DNA of 19,569 nucleotides, taken from the NCBI GenBank assembly GCA_943357975.1, contig CALRGS010000007.1, positions 1-19,569 on the forward strand, in the 5' to 3' direction. A program made the translations under genes and the position numbers. This document shows positions 1-4,492 of the stretch, piece after piece; position 1 is the stretch's first letter, and each line of letters begins with the position of its first letter. Source of the DNA: Candidatus Nomurabacteria bacterium. Its GTDB lineage: Bacteria > Patescibacteriota > Minisyncoccia > Phycocordibacterales > UBA1006. The notes below the pieces were generated by a model. It was not told the origin of the DNA and ran no database searches. It saw only the letters and a program-made list of their open reading frames with translations.

Positions 1-146
1 AGACAAAGGCTGGTTCAATTACGAACGCTCAGCTTGAGGAAATTGCTGCTATCAAACTTCCAGACTTGAATGCTCGAGATATCGAAGCTGCCAAGAAGAC
101 CGTTGCAGGATCTGCACGATCAATGGGAATTGAGATTAAGGGGTAA
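1..146 (+). CDS. rplK: Ribosomal protein L11, C-terminal part
   Basis: The window opens inside this gene. The frame starting at base 3 gives 47 residues ending in TAA at 144-146. The tail ([20 protein letters not shown], then [20 protein letters not shown], ending GIEIKG) matches the L11 C-terminal domain. Family hallmarks are the K-G-I-T-x-AQ-xEIA helix start, the D-I-E-A helix and the terminal G-S/T-A-R-S-M-G-I signature. In the ribosome this domain binds the 23S rRNA GTPase-associated centre and contacts elongation factors. The start and N-terminal domain lie outside the window. rplA normally follows rplK, but here a terminator comes straight after the stop, so rplA does not follow within this window. 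Identification is firm despite the short fragment. Confidence 0.9.
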   Translation, partial: TKAGSITNAQLEEIAAIKLPDLNARDIEAAKKTVAGSARSMGIEIKG

Positions 147-165
147 TAAAATACCTAGGCACATA

Positions 166-202
166 AAAAGCCCGAATTTCGCTTCGCGAAATTCGGGCTT
201 TT
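166..202. terminator. Bidirectional intrinsic terminator between rplK and the convergent gene
   Basis: A perfect 17-bp stem (166-182 with 186-202) with a TTC loop. It has an A-rich left flank and a T-run on the right, so it can work in both directions. It lies 20 bases after the rplK stop and 2 bases from the end of the convergent minus-strand gene. Confidence 0.93.
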
Positions 203-204
203 GC

Positions 205-759
205 CTACACAAGAATAGTCTTTTTCTCAAGTTGATTATCCCAGAATGTTTTCAGTGGGCAGACACCTTCTTCAAATTCCTGGGTACCTCCTTGCAGAAT
301 ACAAGTACCGAGACACTCATCACCTGATGGGTTGGTTGGTTTTCCGCAAATGATAGTACCGCTCTCAGTATGAGTGTACATGCGTGGACATTCAGGAATC
401 TCTTGAATAACTTCGCGTACGGATTCTTGTTGCGGTGCGAGCCACATAGAACCAGCCATAATATCCGGGTCGGCCGCAAATTCAGCAAGGAGTGTAGCTT
501 TATCTTTTGCTGGCCAGTGAAATTCTCTGTTACGCACACCCACCAACCCTTGATGAAAAGCTGACGGGTTAAAGTTTTCTGCGGCTGCATCATCTTCGAG
601 TCCATAAACATTCACGGATGTTCCATTGTGAGGTTTGATGTAGCGCTTACCCCATTTTGATTGGATCGTGTCAGATGTGTTAAAGTATCGCTCCTGAAAT
701 GTAACAATAAAAATTTTAGAGGTTTTCTCATGAACCCCGTTTGAGTTGTAGATGTGCAT
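205..759 (-). CDS. Unrecognised Cys-rich protein, 184 aa
   Basis: I do not recognise the family. The protein has no signal peptide or membrane segment. The N-terminal half (KIFIVTFQERYF, KWGKRYIKP) looks like a small alpha/beta domain. The C-terminal third carries five cysteines, at about residues 124, 138, 149, 153 and 167, in contexts ECPRMYTH, IICGKP, DECLGTC and GVCPLK, so metal binding is possible but unproven. The ATG at 759 lies about 14 bases after a candidate start site. AAGGTGA sits rather far upstream for a ribosome binding site. The gene converges on rplK and shares its terminator. It is probably its own unit, because a terminator separates it from the dihydrofolate reductase gene upstream. 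The long ORF with its own promoter and terminator supports it as real. Confidence 0.7.
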   Translation of the reverse strand: MHIYNSNGVHEKTSKIFIVTFQERYFNTSDTIQSKWGKRYIKPHNGTSVNVYGLEDDAAAENFNPSAFHQGLVGVRNREFHWPAKDKATLLAEFAADPDIMAGSMWLAPQQESVREVIQEIPECPRMYTHTESGTIICGKPTNPSGDECLGTCILQGGTQEFEEGVCPLKTFWDNQLEKKTILV

Positions 760-779
760 ATGGCTATATTTTTCTTCAC

Positions 780-806
780 CTTATACCCATATTTGACCCA
801 GGTCAA
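780..806 (-). promoter_or_regulatory. Candidate promoter with overlapping palindrome for the 184-aa gene
   Basis: Read on the minus strand, TTGACC (806-801) is followed after 15 bases by TATAAG (785-780). The spacer is short, so this is tentative. The -35 element is half of an inverted repeat at 793-806, TTGACC-CA-GGTCAA (6-bp arms), which could be a regulator binding site. Confidence 0.45.
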
Positions 807-905
807 GGAAGGGAGTGTGTACGTGTACAGCTTGCCTATCAGAAGAAAAACTTAATCATCAGGGGAAAATCCTTATGGAAGTTCGTGAACTATTGCAGTA
901 ATTAA

Positions 906-948
906 AAAAAGAGTAAGTCGTCACATGTTGTGGCTGCTTACTCTTTTT
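906..948. terminator. Terminator downstream of dihydrofolate reductase
   Basis: A 12-bp perfect stem (906-917 with 937-948) around a 19-base loop. On the minus strand the stem is followed by a longer T-run, so it mainly serves the reductase gene ending at 956, but it could also act on the plus strand. Confidence 0.8.
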
Positions 949-955
949 ATGTGGC

Positions 956-1510
956 CTATATTGTTCCAAGAGGAAACGGATTCAATTTGTTTTTTAATAT
1001 TTCAAATTTTAATCTAAAGCCGGTTACCGCATCGGTTGTGCTACTTGTTCCCAGGGAAACCCATTGAGGTGATAATTTTGGAAAGAATCGGTCACAAGGA
1101 AATGGTGCTACGGTATCAATAATTGTTGTGCAGATAGTGGTGGCATAATTTTCTGTGATGGCTCTATTGAAAAGCTCAAATCCTCCGATAATAAATACCT
1201 TGGGTGTTGTTGCTGCCTGAATGGCGTTCTCCAGATTTTTTGCCAAGACGGTATCCTTGGGAAGGTCTTTTGGGTCGAAAGTTTTACTGACGATAATATT
1301 TTTCCTTTCTGGTAACGGACGAAATCGTTCAGGTATTGATTCCAGTGTTTTTCGCCCCATAATAACAGTGTTACCCACTGTGAGTTTTTTAAAATGCTCC
1401 ATATCGGTGGATATGTTTGGCCAAGGGAGTTTGCCTCGGTATCCAAAACCACGATCGGTTTTTTGAAGTGCAACAATAATAATGATTTCTCTAGTTGTTA
1501 TTTTTCCCAT
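956..1510 (-). CDS. folA: Dihydrofolate reductase
   Basis: DHFR reduces dihydrofolate to tetrahydrofolate with NADPH in the cytoplasm, feeding the GlyA/FolD one-carbon steps also encoded in this window. The 184-residue protein shows the family order. IIIIVALQKTDRGFGYRGKLPW covers the first strand and substrate loop. The acid in STDMEHFKKLT is about D36, the counterpart of E. coli D27. The NADP-binding segment is TVIMGRKTLESI, and the glycine pair is in VFIIGGFELF. The start at 1510 is preferred over a TTG at 1555 in the same frame, because the promoter -10 box at 1541-1536 puts the start site near 1529 and because homologues begin just before the IIVAL strand. There is no clear Shine-Dalgarno sequence. 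It is divergent from the deoxyribosyltransferase-like gene. Confidence 0.93.
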   Translation of the reverse strand: MGKITTREIIIIVALQKTDRGFGYRGKLPWPNISTDMEHFKKLTVGNTVIMGRKTLESIPERFRPLPERKNIIVSKTFDPKDLPKDTVLAKNLENAIQAATTPKVFIIGGFELFNRAITENYATTICTTIIDTVAPFPCDRFFPKLSPQWVSLGTSSTTDAVTGFRLKFEILKNKLNPFPLGTI

Positions 1511-1535
1511 GGAAATAGTTTTTTGGTTCGCTACT

Positions 1536-1563
1536 ACAGTACGCTTTTTTATCAATATGTCAA
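1536..1563 (-). promoter_or_regulatory. Promoter of dihydrofolate reductase
   Basis: Minus-strand TTGACA (1563-1558), 16-base spacer, TACTGT (1541-1536). The predicted start near 1529 leaves about 19 bases of leader before the ATG at 1510. Confidence 0.65.
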
Positions 1564-1567
1564 GATA

Positions 1568-1596
1568 TTGACTCGTAGGCCCTTTTTCAGTATTAT
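1568..1596 (+). promoter_or_regulatory. Promoter of the deoxyribosyltransferase-like gene
   Basis: TTGACT (1568-1573), 17-base spacer, TATTAT (1591-1596). The -35 box is back to back with the divergent DHFR -35 box, four bases apart. Together they form the inverted repeat GTCAA-N4-TTGAC at 1559-1572. The predicted start is near 1603. Confidence 0.75.
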
Positions 1597-1633
1597 CACT
1601 ACTAAATTATTTAACCCCAAAAACTTAAGCCCA

Positions 1634-2092
1634 ATGGAAGAAAATAACAAGCAGATTAACCTTTTTCTTGTGTACACTCCCGGTGATGGAGACTTTCTGT
1701 TCTTACAACAAATGGATGTTCTGAGCAATCGCCTCAAGACTCACCTCAATGTTCGTTTTATGAAGTATCCCAAATTTGAACTCGATGATTCTGAATCGGA
1801 AAAAAACTTGAGTATCAGAACCTATGAAGCGATAAGGAAGAACATCCTAGAAGCTGATCTTTTTGTAGCAGTGGCGACTCACGGCTCATCTGGACTAGGT
1901 ATTGAGGTTGCAATTGCAAATTCTTGTAATAAGCGAACACTTGTTTTTTTTGAAGCTAACCTCAAACTAGGACGGTCGAAGGTAGTGGTTGGAAATTGTT
2001 CGGAAAATGAAAATTCTCAAATCAGGGAATATTTCTCGGGCACTGACCTGTTCGACTTCATCATTGACCAGGTGGACCTCATGCTTAAATAA
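1634..2092 (+). CDS. Nucleoside 2-deoxyribosyltransferase-like protein
   Basis: A 152-residue cytoplasmic protein. The second half matches the nucleoside 2-deoxyribosyltransferase / deoxynucleoside-5'-phosphate N-hydrolase fold. ILEADLFVAVATHGSSGLGI precedes a glutamate (about E91) placed like the catalytic Glu of the family's S-x-G-x-G-x-E motif. A KRTLVFF strand and an S-K-V-V-V-G-N segment follow. The N-terminus (INLFLVYTPGDGDFLFLQQM) replaces the usual glycine-rich IYLAGP strand end, so the substrate is uncertain; base exchange or nucleotide hydrolysis are both possible. The frame stays open upstream to 1394 across DHFR, but the promoter at 1568-1596 and the antisense overlap argue for the ATG at 1634. 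No clear ribosome binding site. Sitting beside DHFR fits a nucleotide or folate role. Confidence 0.72.
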   Translation: MEENNKQINLFLVYTPGDGDFLFLQQMDVLSNRLKTHLNVRFMKYPKFELDDSESEKNLSIRTYEAIRKNILEADLFVAVATHGSSGLGIEVAIANSCNKRTLVFFEANLKLGRSKVVVGNCSENENSQIREYFSGTDLFDFIIDQVDLMLK

Positions 2093-2104
2093 TGAGGTCT
2101 TATG

Positions 2105-2138
2105 AAAGGCGGTACCAATACCTATGGGTACCGCCTTT
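2105..2138 (+). terminator. Intrinsic terminator
   Basis: A 12-bp stem (2105-2116 with 2127-2138), AAAGGCGGTACC and its complement, followed by more T residues to 2141. It closes the deoxyribosyltransferase-like unit just before argS. Confidence 0.9.
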
Positions 2139-2155
2139 TTTCATTGGGTAAAATA

Positions 2156-2164
2156 TGCTAGAGT
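2156..2164 (+). promoter_or_regulatory. Extended -10 promoter of argS, leaderless spacing
   Basis: TGC-TAGAGT, with the hexamer ending at 2164. The start seven bases after the hexamer is 2171, the A of the argS ATG. No Shine-Dalgarno sequence lies in between, and the -35 region is only the T-tract of the terminator. Confidence 0.6.
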
Positions 2165-2170
2165 GCCCTT

Positions 2171-3910
2171 ATGTCTATTAAGGAAAAACTTAAGAATATC
2201 ATCGAAACAGCCCTAGGGAATCTGGGAATTGCTGGGGTGAATTTTACCTTGGAACATCCTACCGAATTATCTCACGGAGATTTTGCATGTAACGTAGCCA
2301 TGGTTGCTGCGAAACAAGTGGGAAAGAACCCAAAGCTTTTGGCAGAAGAAATTATTGTTGAAATCCAGAAAGCGGGTTCCCCCCTCCTTGCAGGAGAGGG
2401 GTTAGGGGTGAGGTCTGCAGGGCCAGGGTTTATTAATTTCAAACTCGCAAAAAGGTTTTTTGAACAAGAAATTCCAAATATTGCAAATTCTGAAACCCTC
2501 TCCACGGTAGTGGAGAGGGTGGTTCCCACAGGGAACCGGGTGAGGTTGTTTGGGGAATCTAATATCCATGCGGGACAGAAAATCCTCATTGAACATTCGT
2601 CTCCAAATCTGTTCAAGCCGTTCCATGTAGGACATATGATGAATAATGCGATTGGGGAGTCGTTAGTACGACTCATGAAATTTTCTGGCGCAGAGGTTCG
2701 TACCATGTCATTTCCATCTGATATTTCTCTAGGTATCGCAAAAGCAATTTTTATACTGCTTGAAAAAAATCCGGAGATTACCATTCAGTCTCTTGGTGAC
2801 GCGTATGTAGAAGGTACAAAAAAATATGAAGAAGACGAGACTGTCCATGTTCGCGTAAAAGAAATTGCAGATAATTTATACGCACAAAAACCATCCCCAG
2901 AATGGGATGTGTTTATCGCTTGCAAGAAATTTAATATTGAATATTTTGAACAAGTTGTTGCACGCCTTGGTTCTACATTTGATTCATATGTATACGAAAG
3001 TGAGGCAGGTGAACAAGGAAAAGAGATTGTTTTGAAAAATACTCCCGCTGTGTTTACAGAAAGTGAAGGGGCAGTTGTCTACATCCCAGAAGAATCCAAA
3101 AAACATATCAGCACTTCAGTGTTTGTTAATTCTCAAGGAAACCCAACCTATGAAGCCAAAGACATAGGACTCCTTGCTATTAAATTTGATCGCGAACATC
3201 CTGACTTATCACTCTTTGTTACAGACTATCAACAAATTCCACACTTCGATGCTGTCCTTGATGCGGCAGAAAAAATTAATAAAGATTGGTCAGAAAAGTC
3301 AGTACATATTCCACATGGACGTATGTCATTCAAGGGGCAAAAAATGTCGTCACGATTAGGTGGGGTGCCATTAGCTACAGAAATTCTTGAAACTATTTTA
3401 GAAGAAGTTCGTGAGCGATCAGGAGAGCGTAACATTGATAAAGAAACCATGGATGCTATTGCAGTAGGCGCTATTAAATTTGCGATTTTGCGCGCAAAAC
3501 CAGGACAGGGTATTAACTTCGATCCAGAAACGAGTTTGTCATTTGAGGGAGATTCGGGTCCGTATTTGCAATACACCCATGCGCGTATTACGAGCCTCCT
3601 TGAAAAAGGTGCAGGATTAGGAATAGTTCCGAAGTATCATGACGGGGAAGAGGTTGCTGATGTTGAGCGAGTGGTATACAGACTTCCAGGAATTGTAGAA
3701 AACGCGATTGCTGAATATGCTCCACAGTTTATTGTGACCTATTTGTTACAAGTGGCCCAGGCATTCAATTCCTACTATGCCGCAAATACTATTGTAGATG
3801 CTGCAAATCCAGAAACTTCTGCGCATCGCCTTGCGATTGCACAGGCAGTGCAAGTGGTGTTAAAGAATGGGTTGTGGCTCCTTGGAATCAAGGCACCAAA
3901 TAAGATGTAA
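2171..3910 (+). CDS. argS: Arginyl-tRNA synthetase (class I)
   Basis: Charges tRNA-Arg with arginine using ATP. The 579-residue protein has the N-terminal tRNA-binding domain (AGPGFINFKL), then the catalytic start EHSSPNLFKPFHVGH with the HIGH-type motif H152-V-G-H155. The late Rossmann loop is QKMSSRLGG (K391), and the C-terminal anticodon-binding helices include SGPYLQYTHAR and end near NGLWLLGIKAP. Two unusual peptides interrupt the N-terminal part: about residues 70-81 (SPLLAGEGLGVR) and 108-125, both encoded by palindromic repeats. Homologues normally run straight from this helix into AGPGFINF, and from FKL to FGESN. Reading frame and catalytic motifs are intact, so the enzyme is probably functional. 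It has its own promoter and terminator. Confidence 0.96.
   Translation: MSIKEKLKNIIETALGNLGIAGVNFTLEHPTELSHGDFACNVAMVAAKQVGKNPKLLAEEIIVEIQKAGSPLLAGEGLGVRSAGPGFINFKLAKRFFEQEIPNIANSETLSTVVERVVPTGNRVRLFGESNIHAGQKILIEHSSPNLFKPFHVGHMMNNAIGESLVRLMKFSGAEVRTMSFPSDISLGIAKAIFILLEKNPEITIQSLGDAYVEGTKKYEEDETVHVRVKEIADNLYAQKPSPEWDVFIACKKFNIEYFEQVVARLGSTFDSYVYESEAGEQGKEIVLKNTPAVFTESEGAVVYIPEESKKHISTSVFVNSQGNPTYEAKDIGLLAIKFDREHPDLSLFVTDYQQIPHFDAVLDAAEKINKDWSEKSVHIPHGRMSFKGQKMSSRLGGVPLATEILETILEEVRERSGERNIDKETMDAIAVGAIKFAILRAKPGQGINFDPETSLSFEGDSGPYLQYTHARITSLLEKGAGLGIVPKYHDGEEVADVERVVYRLPGIVENAIAEYAPQFIVTYLLQVAQAFNSYYAANTIVDAANPETSAHRLAIAQAVQVVLKNGLWLLGIKAPNKM
2378..2415 (+). repeat. Palindromic repeat in argS, copy 1 (single hairpin)
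   Basis: CCCCTC and GAGGGG arms (2381-2386 and 2396-2401) surround a short, partly paired core. A TTA-GGGGTGAGGT tail follows. It is translated in frame as SPLLAGEGLGVR inside ArgS. From memory, peptides of this type recur in unrelated proteins of many genomes as translated interspersed repeats. It shares the GGGTGAGGT tail with copy 2. Confidence 0.75.
2495..2546 (+). repeat. Palindromic repeat in argS, copy 2 (two hairpins)
   Basis: An 11-bp perfect hairpin (2495-2505 with 2510-2520) is followed directly by a 7-bp perfect hairpin (2521-2527 with 2531-2537) and the tail GGGTGAGGT. It is in frame, encoding residues about 109-125 of ArgS (TLSTVVERVVPTGNRVR), with no stop codon. It is related to copy 1 by the tail and to the copy at 10505-10555 over its full length. 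Confidence 0.85.
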
Positions 3911-3911
3911 C

Positions 3912-3937
3912 AAAAAATCTCCGTCAGGAGATTTTTT
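3912..3937. terminator. Terminator after argS
   Basis: An 11-bp stem AAAAAATCTCC (3912-3922) with 3927-3937, loop GTCA, then a T-run. It starts 2 bases after the argS stop. The A-rich 5' arm lets it also end the convergent gene at 3946. Confidence 0.92.
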
Positions 3938-3945
3938 TGTGGGGG

Positions 3946-4203
3946 CTACTTTTTAAAAAACAGACTAAACACATCAAAGTATACGAGTGCAGTAAGGATG
4001 GCCCAGATAAAATAGAAGATTACGTTGTGCCACATATCCCGCTTGAAGGCGCCACCAATAACGAGAGCAATAGCCCCCGTGAGGTTGGCAAGGAGGAAAA
4101 AGTCACTACCAAACTTAAGTGCCCCAAAGAGGGTGAGTCCATAGGTGGTGAGGACGGTGATGGTTCCAAACCACCCGACAAAATTTCCGAATACTTCTAA
4201 CAT
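3946..4203 (-). CDS. Small integral membrane protein, CBU_0592-like
   Basis: An 85-residue protein with three likely membrane helices, at about residues 9-28 (WFGTITVLTTYGLTLFGAL), 34-51 (FFLLANLTGAIALVIGGA) and 60-80 (VIFYFIWAILTALVYFDVF). The pattern of a helix, an LxNLxGA motif, a short loop before a conserved N/W helix, and FxWAxxAL is what I associate with the CBU_0592-like membrane domain, whose function is unknown. The ATG at 4203 is supported by a TATACT box whose predicted start site is exactly that A. It is a single-gene unit, convergent with argS and divergent from the ileS leader. Confidence 0.75.
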   Translation of the reverse strand: MLEVFGNFVGWFGTITVLTTYGLTLFGALKFGSDFFLLANLTGAIALVIGGAFKRDMWHNVIFYFIWAILTALVYFDVFSLFFKK

Positions 4204-4209
4204 GGGTAC

Positions 4210-4215
4210 AGTATA
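4210..4215 (-). promoter_or_regulatory. -10 box of the small membrane protein, leaderless spacing
   Basis: Minus-strand TATACT (4215-4210). Seven bases past the hexamer is 4203, the A of the ATG. No extended TG and no clear -35 element. Confidence 0.55.
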
Positions 4216-4217
4216 GA

Positions 4218-4248
4218 TTGCATTTTCCTTTATTTCAAGTAGTATAAG
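4218..4248 (+). promoter_or_regulatory. Candidate promoter of the ileS leader
   Basis: TTGCAT (4218-4223), 19-base spacer, TATAAG (4243-4248). The predicted start near 4255 lies at the 5' edge of the T-box structure. The spacer is slightly long. Confidence 0.5.
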
Positions 4249-4254
4249 TATGTC

Positions 4255-4472
4255 AGGCGATGATCCGATTAATCACCGGGGAGCACCTCGAAAGAAATTA
4301 AGTAGATTCGAGCGGGTAAGCCCGTTAAAGCTGTTACGAGAAGCAACCAAGGTGGTACCACGAATTTCTACCCCACGTCGCCCTATGGGCTTTGCGGGGT
4401 AAACAAAGAAACTCGTCCTTGAACCATGACCCAGAATTTTATTCTGTGAGTCGTGATTCGCGGACGAGTTTT
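4255..4472 (+). ncRNA. T-box leader of ileS, short Stem I
   Basis: The leader has the T-box core AACCAAGGTGGTACCACG (4345-4362). Its TGGT bulge (4353-4356) would pair with the 3' end of uncharged tRNA bearing an A discriminator, as tRNA-Ile does. The 5' hairpin is only about 22 bases (4257-4278), with ATC (4263-4265) as the likely isoleucine specifier. Next come CGGGGAGC, a CTCGAA/TTCGAG hairpin (4287-4312) and CGGG/CCCG (4313-4324). From memory this order resembles the ultrashort-Stem-I ileS T-boxes of Actinobacteria. T-box leaders let uncharged tRNA raise expression of the cognate synthetase, and here the downstream gene is ileS. A GC-rich hairpin (4370-4400) and a terminator (4409-4471) follow. 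Confidence 0.85.
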
Positions 4473-4475
4473 TTA
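4409..4475 (+). terminator. Attenuator-type terminator in the ileS leader
   Basis: The arms AAACTCGTCC (4409-4418) and GGACGAGTTT (4462-4471) close a long hairpin whose interior pairs further (AGAAT with ATTCT near its tip). A T-run to 4474 follows, 18 bases before the ileS ATG. Placed between the T-box and the ATG, it points to control by premature termination rather than by hiding a ribosome binding site, of which none is visible. Confidence 0.82.
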
Positions 4476-4492
4476 ATTTAACAATTTTACCC

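Noticed and set aside
1511..1555. TTG start adding 15 residues to DHFR
   Set aside because: It lies upstream of the -10 box at 1541-1536 and the predicted start site, and the added residues do not resemble the family.
1394..1633. N-terminal extension of the deoxyribosyltransferase-like gene to 1394
   Set aside because: It runs antisense through DHFR coding sequence and across the promoter at 1568-1596; the domain starts after 1634.
2378..2546. The argS repeats as a CRISPR array
   Set aside because: Only two unequal copies, no regular spacers, and both are in frame inside an essential gene.
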